Assembly: GCF_004138495.1 (NCBI RefSeq)
Contig: NZ_ML142850.1
Location: 505,159 to 515,975, forward strand
DNA length: 10,817 nucleotides
Origin: Phytoactinopolyspora endophytica
GTDB taxonomy: Bacteria; Actinomycetota; Actinomycetes; Jiangellales; Jiangellaceae
Reading direction: 5' to 3'
Position 1 is the stretch's first letter, and each line of letters opens with the position of its first letter. Below the pieces are notes generated by a model. It was not told where the DNA came from and did no database searches. It saw only the letters and a program-made list of their open reading frames with translations. Made by a program: the position numbers and the translations under genes. Of this stretch, positions 1-6,410 are shown in pieces.

Positions 1-4
1 TCCT

Positions 5-26
5 TTGAGGAACACGTTTTCCTCAA
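5..26. promoter_or_regulatory. Palindromic operator, probably LacI-family
   Basis: A 22-bp palindrome has perfect 8-bp arms (TTGAGGAA and TTCCTCAA) and an ACGT centre, with only one mismatched pair (13 with 18). Even symmetry around a central CpG is typical of LacI-family operators, and a LacI-type gene starts about 135 bp downstream. I infer autoregulation, or control of a gene left of the window. A terminator of an upstream gene is the alternative, but no T-run follows on either strand. Confidence 0.5.
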
Positions 27-46
27 CGTACGACCAAGGAGGTGCC

Positions 47-124
47 GTGTCAATACGCCCATTTATCACTGTTCATGCGCGTGCGATGTACACTTTGAAA
101 AGACGAGGGAAAGACCTCTGTTGA
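47..124 (+). CDS. Possible 25-codon leader ORF
   Basis: A near-perfect Shine-Dalgarno sequence (AAGGAGG, 36-42) lies four bases before a GTG at 47. That GTG opens a 25-codon frame (MSIRPFITVHARAMYTLKRR...) ending in TGA at 122-124, 37 bases before the LacI-type gene. The peptide is basic and I recognise no family. It could be a leader peptide for the repressor or a chance ORF. The only support is the ribosome-binding site and the position between the palindrome and the regulator. Confidence 0.25.
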   Translation: MSIRPFITVHARAMYTLKRRGKDLC

Positions 125-161
125 GACTGAGGAAATACCGGAAATCATCAAGGGGTGGGGG

Positions 162-1184
162 ATGACTCAAGGGAGACAGCCAGTCCGTATCATCGACGTC
201 GCCGCACTCGCGGGCGTCTCCGCGAGCACCGTCTCCAAGGCATTGAACAACACGGGCGCGCTCCACGACAGCACCCGGGAGCGGGTACGGGCGGCAGCCG
301 AGAAGCTGGGATTCGTACCGGACACGCGTGGCCGTGCTCTGTCGTCCCGACGCAGTTTCGCGGTCGGGCTGTTGAGCACCGACTCTGCCGGCCGGTTCTC
401 ATTGCCGGTCGTCTTGGGAGCCGAGAGCGCCCTCGCCGTCGGTGAGATCTCCGCTTTGCTCGCCACGGCCCGCCACGATCCAGTCCGCGAGCAACACCAC
501 GTCCGTACACTTGTGGCCCGCCATGTCGATGGCATCATCGTCACGGGCCGCACCACCGATCCTCGGGAGCCGATCCGGGTCGCGGTGCCCGTGGTGTATG
601 CCTTCGCCCCGTCGTCGGACCCGGACGACGCGTGTGTCGTACCGGATGACGCGGACGGCGTGCGGCAGGTCATCGCACACCTGCATTCGCTCGGCCATCG
701 ACGCGTCGCCCACGTCGGGGGACGCCCGGACCAGCGCACGTCACACATTCGCAGGGACGCCGTCATCCGGGCACTTGACGACACCGGCATGGAGCTCGTC
801 GGCGAACCGCTGTTCGGCGAGTGGAGTGAGAGGTGGGGCCGCCACGCCGTCGATATCCTGCTCAGTTCCCACCGGCCGGATGAACCGTTGCCGGTCGACG
901 CGATCGTCTTCGCTTCGGACCAGCTTGCACGCGGCGGCTGTGACCGGCTGCGCGAGCGCGGGCTGCGGGTTCCCGCGGACATCGCCGTCACCGGTTACGA
1001 CAACTGGGAAGTCATGGCATTGGCAAGCCGGCCCCCGCTGACCACGGTCGACATGCGGCTGGAAGAACTCGGACAGCGGGCAGGCGAACTACTCTTGAAC
1101 GCGATCGCGGGCCGGCCGTCCCACGGCACGGAGATGGTCGCACCGCGACTGATCACGCGCGAGTCGACCCTGGGCACCGACTGA
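162..1184 (+). CDS. LacI-family transcriptional regulator
   Basis: This 340-residue protein has the usual family length. Residues 11-29 (IDVAALAGVSASTVSKALN) form the LacI helix-turn-helix, and the hinge follows at about 48-60 (GRALSSRRS). The rest is a periplasmic-binding-protein-like effector domain, with VDGIIVTG in the first lobe and DAIVFASDQLARG and IAVTGYDNWEVM in the second. Such proteins are cytoplasmic dimers that usually repress carbohydrate-use genes and release DNA on binding a sugar or sugar phosphate; the ligand cannot be read from the sequence. ATG at 162 follows an AGGGG six bases upstream and gives a standard N-terminus. No sugar genes follow, so its targets are probably left of the window, and the palindrome at 5-26 is a candidate operator. 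It is convergent with the next gene. Confidence 0.95.
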   Translation: MTQGRQPVRIIDVAALAGVSASTVSKALNNTGALHDSTRERVRAAAEKLGFVPDTRGRALSSRRSFAVGLLSTDSAGRFSLPVVLGAESALAVGEISALLATARHDPVREQHHVRTLVARHVDGIIVTGRTTDPREPIRVAVPVVYAFAPSSDPDDACVVPDDADGVRQVIAHLHSLGHRRVAHVGGRPDQRTSHIRRDAVIRALDDTGMELVGEPLFGEWSERWGRHAVDILLSSHRPDEPLPVDAIVFASDQLARGGCDRLRERGLRVPADIAVTGYDNWEVMALASRPPLTTVDMRLEELGQRAGELLLNAIAGRPSHGTEMVAPRLITRESTLGTD

Positions 1185-1213
1185 TACGAGCGACATTTCA
1201 GGGTAAGCGGCCC

Positions 1214-1468
1214 TCACCTGCGCAGGTTGCGGATCTGCCAGCACACTGCGGCTACCGCCAACCATATGATCAGCATCACCAAGCCGACCCCCGCCAGCCC
1301 TGCGCCGGCGGCAATCTCGCTGGACATGTCATTGTGCGGCGAATCTTCACCGACAGCATGGGTGTACAACATCAAGCCGACTGCGGTGGACACCAGGCCG
1401 AGGCCGACAATCACGGTCAGCCAGGGATTGGCCGGTGTGCTGGTCACAGGCTGCACGTGGTGGTTCAT
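1214..1468 (-). CDS. Small two-helix membrane protein of unknown function
   Basis: The 84-residue product has two predicted membrane segments, about residues 16-36 (WLTVIVGLGLVSTAVGLMLY) and 53-78 (AGLAGVGLVMLIIWLAVAAV). A short acidic loop (GEDSPHND) separates them, and the tail is basic (RNLRR). I do not recognise a family. I chose ATG at 1468 because AGGGGG lies about nine bases upstream; a longer in-frame version from 1546 would add a charged, non-coding-looking stretch. It is divergent from the DUF6506-like gene and shares a 247-bp intergenic region carrying a Fur/Zur-type box and a SoxR-type box. Which of these act on this gene is unknown. Confidence 0.6.
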   Translation of the reverse strand: MNHHVQPVTSTPANPWLTVIVGLGLVSTAVGLMLYTHAVGEDSPHNDMSSEIAAGAGLAGVGLVMLIIWLAVAAVCWQIRNLRR

Positions 1469-1603
1469 GCTGCGTATCCCCCTGTTCTCCGCCCTGTACC
1501 GCACCCCCCTTGTTAAAGCTATGCACAGACCAGACATTTGACGCAAGGGGCCAAACGACCCCCTTTGCCGACGATCAAGACCTGACGACCGACCAGTTAC
1601 GTA

Positions 1604-1618
1604 TGATAACGATTATCC
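1604..1618. promoter_or_regulatory. Fur/Zur-type metal-regulator box
   Basis: TGATAACGATTATCC matches the Fur-superfamily 7-1-7 consensus TGATAATNATTATCA at all but two positions and contains a perfect GATAA/TTATC inverted repeat. In actinomycetes this motif is best known for the zinc repressor Zur. A second, similar box lies before the zinc-independent L31 gene at 2500-2514, which favours Zur over Fur. It lies 98 bp before the DUF6506-like start and 136 bp before the divergent membrane-protein start, so it could serve either gene. Confidence 0.6.
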
Positions 1619-1636
1619 ACTGCTCTGATCCGGAGG

Positions 1637-1667
1637 TTTACCTCAAGCTATATTGAGGTTATAGAGT
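1637..1667 (+). promoter_or_regulatory. SoxR/MerR-type promoter with operator in a 19-bp spacer
   Basis: The 18-bp element at 1641-1658 (CCTCAAGCTATATTGAGG) agrees at 15 of 18 positions with the SoxR box CCTCAAGTTAACTTGAGG as I recall it. TTTACC (-35, 1637-1642) and TAGAGT (-10, 1662-1667) flank it with a 19-bp spacer. That over-long spacing, with the operator inside, is typical of MerR-family activated promoters, including soxS. Transcription would start near 1674 and read the DUF6506-like gene. No SoxR gene lies in the window. An alternative -10 (TATAGA, 1660) would give a normal 17-bp spacer. Confidence 0.6.
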
Positions 1668-1715
1668 CAGCACTGTTCGGCGGATCCACCGCATAGCCAA
1701 CCCTGAGGAGCTCCC

Positions 1716-2066
1716 TTGACGATCAGCTGGGCCTATATCTACGAACACGTCGGCACGGACTCAGTCGCCGACCGCGCGGTCATCGAGCGGGCAGGTCAGC
1801 GCACTGTCCTGGCACCCGTCCCTGACGCGGCCGAAGCACCGGCGCTAGCTCGCACGCTCGTCGAAGACTATGACGTCACACTGATAGAGCTATGCGGCGG
1901 CTTCAGCCTTGCGGACGCGGCGAGAGTGGCCGAGGCCGTGGGCGACCGGGTCGCTGTCGGGCACGTGACGTTCGCGGTCGACTCGGTCGCTGCGGCTGCG
2001 GCCTACGGCGCGGCCTTCGAATCTGCTGTCACACAACCCCCAGGCCAGGCACCTACCCCTGCATAG
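1716..2066 (+). CDS. DUF6506-like small protein
   Basis: This 116-residue soluble protein has no signal peptide or membrane segment. The most distinctive stretch is VTLIELCGGFSLADAARVAEA (about 55-75), followed by VGDRVAVGHVTFAVDSV. I recall this IELCGGF-type pattern and length from the DUF6506 family, whose biochemical role I do not know. The single cysteine, in the CGGF motif, is a plausible functional residue. The start is a TTG at 1716, chosen because GAGGAG (1705-1710) lies five bases upstream. A SoxR-like promoter and a Fur/Zur-type box precede it, suggesting induction by redox-active compounds or a link to metal status. The terminator at 2104-2142 ends the unit. Confidence 0.75.
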   Translation: MTISWAYIYEHVGTDSVADRAVIERAGQRTVLAPVPDAAEAPALARTLVEDYDVTLIELCGGFSLADAARVAEAVGDRVAVGHVTFAVDSVAAAAAYGAAFESAVTQPPGQAPTPA

Positions 2067-2103
2067 GGTTCAGACAACCCGCGGAGGATATGCCCCATCA
2101 GCC

Positions 2104-2142
2104 CGTCTGCCCTTCGGCGGCCCGGACGCCGAAGGGCAGACG
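2104..2142. terminator. Strong bidirectional intrinsic terminator hairpin
   Basis: Perfect 16-bp arms (2104-2119 and 2127-2142) around a 7-base loop lie between two convergent genes, the DUF6506-like gene (+, ends 2066) and rpmE2 (-, ends 2207). There is no clear T-run, which is common for actinobacterial terminators. The position and perfect pairing support termination in both directions. Confidence 0.85.
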
Positions 2143-2206
2143 CACGAATGACCCGGCGTCGCAGCGCGGACGACCGTCGATCGGCACCGCGCGGCGACGC
2201 CACACA

Positions 2207-2458
2207 TCATGAGCGGCCGGCCCCGAACCGGCGACGGAACTTCTCCACCTGACCCGCCGTGTCGAGTATCTTCGCCCGCCCCGTGTAGAAGGGATGGCTC
2301 GCGGACGAGATCTCGACGTCCACCACCGGGTACGTCTGACCGTCCTCCCACGTGATGGTCTTGTCCGAGGTCGCGGTGGAACGGGTCAGGAACGCCGTGT
2401 CAGCGCCGCTGTCCCGGAACACCACGGGGTGGTAATCGGGGTGGATCCCCTTCTTCAT
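2207..2458 (-). CDS. rpmE2: Ribosomal protein L31 type B, zinc-independent
   Basis: The 83-residue protein begins [16 protein letters not shown] and contains [12 protein letters not shown] and a basic VEKFRRRFG end, the classic L31 pattern. It has no cysteine at all, so it is the zinc-free paralogue that replaces the zinc-ribbon L31 in the 50S subunit during zinc shortage. I chose ATG at 2458, preceded by GGGAG with good spacing, over an in-frame TTG at 2470 that would add four residues. The box at 2500-2514 suggests Zur repression when zinc is adequate. The other zinc-free ribosomal paralogues sometimes found beside it are absent here. It lies downstream of the ABC permease on the same strand but seems to have its own promoter. 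Confidence 0.95.
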   Translation of the reverse strand: MKKGIHPDYHPVVFRDSGADTAFLTRSTATSDKTITWEDGQTYPVVDVEISSASHPFYTGRAKILDTAGQVEKFRRRFGAGRS

Positions 2459-2499
2459 CAGCTCTCCCAACGGTGAACGCGCATGCGATTACATGCTTA

Positions 2500-2514
2500 T
2501 GATAATCACTTTCA
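2500..2514. promoter_or_regulatory. Zur-type box upstream of rpmE2
   Basis: TGATAATCACTTTCA matches the 7-1-7 consensus TGATAATNATTATCA except at two positions. It lies 42-56 bases before the rpmE2 start, just upstream of a possible -10 (TGTAAT on the minus strand, 2493-2488). Repression of alternative L31 genes by Zur is established in several actinomycetes, and the position fits. Confidence 0.75.
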
Positions 2515-2530
2515 TCACCGTCGACGAACC

Positions 2531-3313
2531 TCACTTCATCTCGCTGCGCATCACGCGGGCCAGGCCCAGCGCGAAGGGCAACGCCAGCCAGACCGCCACG
2601 GACGTTCCCAACTGTGCCCAATCCTTGGAGTTCATCGCTTCCTCCAGTAACGGCTCGGTCGTCGATGCCAAGTCGAGCCATTGCGCAGGTCCCTCCAGCG
2701 CGGAGCTGAGCCCCGTAAGGATGCTCCATAGCGTCGGCAGGACGAAGTACAGAACGATGGCGAGCGGCGAGCTGAGGAACACCAGACCGAACGCGATACC
2801 CACGAGAACGTTGATCAGCTGGAACAGCGCCGCGAACCCCAGCACATTCCCTCCGAGCGACCAGCTACCCGACGCGTCGGTCACCAGCGGCGCAACAACG
2901 TTCGCCAGCGCGGCCAGGCTCACGCACGTCACCAACACACCGGCGACCAGTACCGCGGCCGCGGCTGTCTTCGCCGCCACGACCATCTGCCGTCTCGGTT
3001 CGAGCGCGAACGTCGTCAGTGCCGTGCGCTGCGACCACTCGCTGGTCACCGCCAGGATGCCCAGAACCGGAAGCAGGATGCCCACACCTAGCTGTGCGAT
3101 CTGGAAGAAGCCGCTCAACGACAGGTCTTCCGCATCGCCGGCGACCATCAGGCCGATCATCAAGCCCACCTCGCTGAGCAGGACGATCACCAGCAGGGCC
3201 ATGCCCGCACGCGTGTTGGTCATCTTGCGCAGCTCGACCCCGGCCAATCGTGCCAGCGACGGCGGAGCCGGCCGGTCGGTACGGACGGAGCCGGAAACAG
3301 TCACAGCGGACAT
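2531..3313 (-). CDS. ABC-2-type transporter permease
   Basis: This 260-residue integral membrane protein has about six hydrophobic helices. They include segments near MALLVIVLLSEVGLMIGLMV, GVGILLPVLGILAVT, AAAAVLVAGVLVTCVSLAAL, LINVLVGIAFGLVFL, and a last one near WLALPFALGLA. After the second helix it has TSEWSQRTALTTFALEPRR, a segment common in ABC-2 permeases of BcrB/NatB type. It should form an exporter with the ATPase encoded just upstream. The ATG at 3313 overlaps the ATPase stop by one base (TGATG) and has GGAGG seven bases before it; a GTG one codon earlier is possible. The overlap implies translational coupling. The substrate is unknown; a lipid, peptide or antibiotic is typical of the family. 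Confidence 0.9.
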   Translation of the reverse strand: MSAVTVSGSVRTDRPAPPSLARLAGVELRKMTNTRAGMALLVIVLLSEVGLMIGLMVAGDAEDLSLSGFFQIAQLGVGILLPVLGILAVTSEWSQRTALTTFALEPRRQMVVAAKTAAAAVLVAGVLVTCVSLAALANVVAPLVTDASGSWSLGGNVLGFAALFQLINVLVGIAFGLVFLSSPLAIVLYFVLPTLWSILTGLSSALEGPAQWLDLASTTEPLLEEAMNSKDWAQLGTSVAVWLALPFALGLARVMRSEMK

Positions 3314-4266
3314 CACACGGCCTCCCTGTCGAGCTCGGACGGTTGCACGGGCCGTGTCACCTCAGGCGGCGGCCCGTCGGACGAGGGCGGGCCCGACGAG
3401 GTCAGACGCAAGAACATCTCTTCCAGCCCGGCCGAGTCGGCCGGACGGAGCTCGAGCAGGACGATCCCGGCCGCAGCCGCAACCCGTCCCACCGTCTCCG
3501 CATCGGACTCGACGGCGAAAGCACCGTCGCGCGTGGCCTTGGCCGTGACGCCGGCATCGGCCAGCACCCTCTCCAGCGCGGACGGCTCCAGCGCACGGAC
3601 CACCAGCCCGCCCTGGGTCAGCAGCTCGTCCTTGCCGCCGTCCGCGACGATCTGGCCGTGGCCGATGACGACCATGTGATCGGCCACGGCCTCGACCTCA
3701 CGCAGCAGGTGCGACGAGAGCATCACGGTCCCGCCTCGATCGGCGAAGTCGCGCAGCAGACCGCGCATCCAGAAAATGCCCTCCGGATCCAGGCCGTTGG
3801 CCGGTTCGTCGAGGATGAGCACGCTCGGGTCCCCCAGCAATGCATGTGCGATTCCGAGCCGTTGGCGCATGCCCAGCGAGTAGTTGCCCACCCGTCGTTT
3901 CGACGCGGCGCCGGACAGGCCTACCTGCTCAAGGATCTCCTCTACCCGGGCAGAGCCGACGCCCAGCAGCTGACCGGAGACGGTCAGCACTTCATGGCCG
4001 GTACGACCCGCATGCTGTGCCGACGCATCGAGCAGCACGCCCACGTGCCGCCCGGGGTTGGGTAGGTCACGGTAGGCGACACCGTTGACCGTGGCCGTAC
4101 CGGACGACGGACGGGTCAGCCCGCAAATCATCCGCATCGTGGTCGACTTCCCGGCGCCGTTCGGGCCGAGGAACCCGGTCACGGTGCCCGGGTGGCAGCT
4201 GAACGACACGTCGTTCACGGCCGCGACCGGCCCGTAACGCTTCGTGAGGTGTTCGACAGTGATCAT
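3313..4266 (-). CDS. ABC exporter ATPase, BcrA/drug-resistance type
   Basis: This 317-residue ATP-binding subunit has Walker A GPNGAGKST (34-42), signature YSLGMRQR (129-136), Walker B VLILDEP (149-155), D-loop GLD (158-160) and H-loop SSH. The Q-loop region reads GVLLDA, with Asp80 where many ABC proteins have Gln; as I recall this is usual in the actinobacterial BcrA-like branch. A C-terminal extension of about 100 residues follows the ATPase core. ATG at 4266 gives the standard start MITVEHLTKRYG. An in-frame ATG at 4347 would add a low-complexity, non-homologous stretch inside the inverted repeat at 4325-4360, so I did not use it. It forms an operon with the permease and is divergent from the sensor kinase. 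Confidence 0.93.
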   Translation of the reverse strand: MITVEHLTKRYGPVAAVNDVSFSCHPGTVTGFLGPNGAGKSTTMRMICGLTRPSSGTATVNGVAYRDLPNPGRHVGVLLDASAQHAGRTGHEVLTVSGQLLGVGSARVEEILEQVGLSGAASKRRVGNYSLGMRQRLGIAHALLGDPSVLILDEPANGLDPEGIFWMRGLLRDFADRGGTVMLSSHLLREVEAVADHMVVIGHGQIVADGGKDELLTQGGLVVRALEPSALERVLADAGVTAKATRDGAFAVESDAETVGRVAAAAGIVLLELRPADSAGLEEMFLRLTSSGPPSSDGPPPEVTRPVQPSELDREAV

Positions 4267-4324
4267 GAGATCTACTCTGTCGCCGCCACCCGGCCCGGCG
4301 CGTCGCCCAGGAGGCGAACGTTCC

Positions 4325-4360
4325 GCAACCAAAGTCGGGTTCTCCATCGACCTTGGTTGC
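4325..4360. promoter_or_regulatory. Long inverted repeat between divergent exporter and two-component operons
   Basis: The arms 4325-4337 (GCAACCAAAGTCG) and 4348-4360 (CGACCTTGGTTGC) pair at 12 of 13 positions around a 10-base centre. The repeat lies between the ATPase start (4266) and the kinase start (4398), in a short region that must hold both promoters. A likely reading is the operator of the adjacent LuxR-type response regulator, since NarL-family regulators often bind inverted repeats, but no site for this regulator is known. Confidence 0.5.
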
Positions 4361-4397
4361 TCCCCGCTCCGTCATCAGGTCCGTACCGTTGTCCAGT

Positions 4398-5660
4398 GTG
4401 AACTCCCGACCGTCCCTGGACACCCGCGGTGCATCCGGTGCTGAGCTGCCCGGCCTGCTGCCTGGACTGCTGCGAACCGATGCGGACATCGACCGCAGCA
4501 CGCGACGCACGCGCCGCACGCTGCGGGACTGGATCATCGACGTCGTCTGCTTCCTGATCGCCATCGGGATCGGCCTGGCGGGATTCGACGCGGCCGCCGT
4601 ACACATGACGAGCGAAACGACTGAGCTTGCCGACCTGGTCGCCGGGGCCGCGGCCTGTATCGCGTTGTGGTGGCGACGGCGCTGGCCGGTCGCGCTCGCT
4701 GTAGCGGTCGCACCCGTCTCGATCGTCGCGTCCTCTGCCGGGGGCGCCTCGATCATCCTGCTGTTCACCGTCGCCGTGCATCGCCGCTTCACGGTCACCA
4801 TGGCCGTCGCCGGCCTGCACATGGTCTGCGGGATGCTCTTCTACGGCATTTACCCCGACCCGGAGCTCTCTCCCAGGATGTCGCTCGCGGTGAGCGCCCT
4901 GGTGGTCGTCGCCGTCACGACGTGGGGGCTGTTCGTCCGAGCCCGCCGTCAGCTGGTCATCTCACTGCGGGAGCGCGCGCGGCAGGCCGAGTCGGAGGCC
5001 TCGCTCCGCGTCGAGCAGGCCCGGCACCTGGAGCGGGAACGCATCGCACGGGAGATGCACGACGTGCTGGCGCACCGGATCTCGCTCCTCAGCGTGCACG
5101 CGGGCGCTCTGGAGTACCGTCCAGGCGCCCCCGAGAAGGAGATCGCCGCCGCGGCGTCGGTGATCCGCTCCAGCGCGCACCAGGCCCTACAGGACCTGCG
5201 AGACATCATCGGCGTTCTTCGGTCGCAGCCCATAGACCAGGCCGACCCGGAAGGGCCGCAGCCGACGCTCGAACAACTCCCGGCGCTGGTCGAGGAGTCG
5301 CAGCAGGCGGGGATGCGGGTCAGCCTCGACGACCATCTCGACGACGGCGCGCAACCGCCGCCGTCCACGGTGGCCCGCTGCGCCTACCGCGTCGTCCAGG
5401 AAGGTCTGACGAACGCACGCAAGCACGCCCATGGTGCCGGGGTCCGGGTGACGCTCGACGGCCGGCCCGACGACGGCCTCCAGGTCGAGGTCCGCAACCG
5501 CATGCCGGTCGGATCGGCGGCCCGGCCGGAGATCCCAGGCGCCGGCACCGGACTGATCGGGCTGCGCGAACGGGTCGGTCTGGCCGGCGGACGACTCGAG
5601 CACGGCACGACACCGGATGGCGACTTTCGCGTGTCCGCTTGGCTACCGTGGCCCTCGTGA
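4398..5660 (+). CDS. NarL-type (HisKA_3) sensor histidine kinase
   Basis: The protein is 420 residues from GTG at 4398. A basic N-terminus leads into about four to five membrane helices (roughly residues 45-185), with almost no extracellular domain, so sensing is probably within the membrane. A coiled linker rich in Arg and Glu follows. The HisKA_3 helix REMHDVLAHRISLL carries the phospho-accepting His221. The ATPase domain has N-box NARKHA (Asn339) and a GAGTG motif (381-385). The protein would pass phosphate to the response regulator that overlaps its 3' end. Start choice is uncertain: a TTG at 4353 adds 15 residues and falls in the inverted repeat. The GTG at 4398 has no good ribosome site but may be leaderless, with TACCGT about nine bases upstream. 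Confidence 0.93.
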   Translation: MNSRPSLDTRGASGAELPGLLPGLLRTDADIDRSTRRTRRTLRDWIIDVVCFLIAIGIGLAGFDAAAVHMTSETTELADLVAGAAACIALWWRRRWPVALAVAVAPVSIVASSAGGASIILLFTVAVHRRFTVTMAVAGLHMVCGMLFYGIYPDPELSPRMSLAVSALVVVAVTTWGLFVRARRQLVISLRERARQAESEASLRVEQARHLERERIAREMHDVLAHRISLLSVHAGALEYRPGAPEKEIAAAASVIRSSAHQALQDLRDIIGVLRSQPIDQADPEGPQPTLEQLPALVEESQQAGMRVSLDDHLDDGAQPPPSTVARCAYRVVQEGLTNARKHAHGAGVRVTLDGRPDDGLQVEVRNRMPVGSAARPEIPGAGTGLIGLRERVGLAGGRLEHGTTPDGDFRVSAWLPWPS

Positions 5661-6355
5661 CCACCGATTCTCCCGCCCCGAGTCCGGCAGCCACGCCGGC
5701 CATCCGAGTCCTCATCGTCGACGACGACGCGCTCGTCCGCGCGGGCCTGTCCATGATGCTGGCGGGAGCCCCCGACGTCGAGATCGTCGGTGAGGCCGCC
5801 GACGGCACCGACGTCCCGGCAGCGGTCGAGTCTGCGGAACCCGACGTCGTCCTGATGGACATCCGCATGCCCCGCATCGACGGCCTCGCGGCGACGGAGA
5901 CGCTACGCAGCCGTCGCGACCCTCCCGAGGTCGTGATCCTCACGACGTTCGACACCGACGAGCACGTCCTGCGTGCCCTGCGGGCCGGTGCCACCGGTTT
6001 CCTGCTGAAGGACACGCCACCGGCCGACATCGTCGCCGCCATCCGGCGAGCGGCGGCCGGAGAGCCGATCCTCTCCCCCGCCGTCACCAGGCAGCTCATC
6101 GCACACGTCGCCGGCGGCACCGGCGGCGACGGCGGCCGGCAGGTCCGGGCGGCAGCAAGGCTCGCGGACCTGTCCGAGCGCGAACACGACGTCGCGCTCG
6201 CCATCGCGCACGGCAAGTCGAACGCCGAGATCAGCCACGAGCTCTACATGAGCGTGGCCACCGTCAAGGCGCACGTCTCCCGGATACTGACCAAACTCGA
6301 GCTCAACAACCGGGTCCAGATCGCGCTACTGGTTCACGACGCCGGCCTGGCGTGA
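5657..6355 (+). CDS. NarL/LuxR-type response regulator
   Basis: This 232-residue regulator has a receiver domain at about 16-135, with acidic pocket VDDD (21-24), phospho-acceptor Asp68 in VVLMDIRMP, Thr96 or Thr97 in VVILTTFD and Lys118 in LLKD. A GxP- and Gly-rich linker precedes the LuxR-type DNA-binding domain at about 170-228 (LSEREHDVALAIAHGKSNAEIS... then SVATVKAHVSRILTKL). The GTG at 5657 overlaps the kinase stop as GTGA, so the two are translationally coupled. An in-frame GTG at 5648 is also possible. Its likely target is the divergent exporter, through the inverted repeat at 4325-4360. It is convergent with the first binding-protein gene. Confidence 0.95.
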   Translation: MTTDSPAPSPAATPAIRVLIVDDDALVRAGLSMMLAGAPDVEIVGEAADGTDVPAAVESAEPDVVLMDIRMPRIDGLAATETLRSRRDPPEVVILTTFDTDEHVLRALRAGATGFLLKDTPPADIVAAIRRAAAGEPILSPAVTRQLIAHVAGGTGGDGGRQVRAAARLADLSEREHDVALAIAHGKSNAEISHELYMSVATVKAHVSRILTKLELNNRVQIALLVHDAGLA

Positions 6356-6410
6356 CCACCGGTCTGGCTCCCGGTCCGGCGGCAAGGCGCCGCACGAGCG
6401 ACGCGCTGCC

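Noticed and set aside
2493..3548. A 351-residue plus-strand ORF
   Set aside because: It is antisense to the well-supported permease and ATPase genes and shows only Ser/Arg/Thr-rich low complexity.
4267..4347. A longer start for the exporter ATPase at ATG 4347
   Set aside because: The added 27 residues are unlike ABC ATPases and would be encoded partly by the inverted repeat; ATG 4266 gives the standard N-terminus.
4667..5656. A long N-terminal extension of the response regulator (open frame from 4667)
   Set aside because: It lies in the alternate frame of the kinase gene and is Arg/Pro/Gly-rich with no domain; the receiver domain begins right after GTG 5657.
6379..6393. Terminator between the response regulator and the first binding-protein gene
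   Set aside because: Only 5-bp arms (GCGGC/GCCGC) are found in GC-rich sequence; too weak to call.
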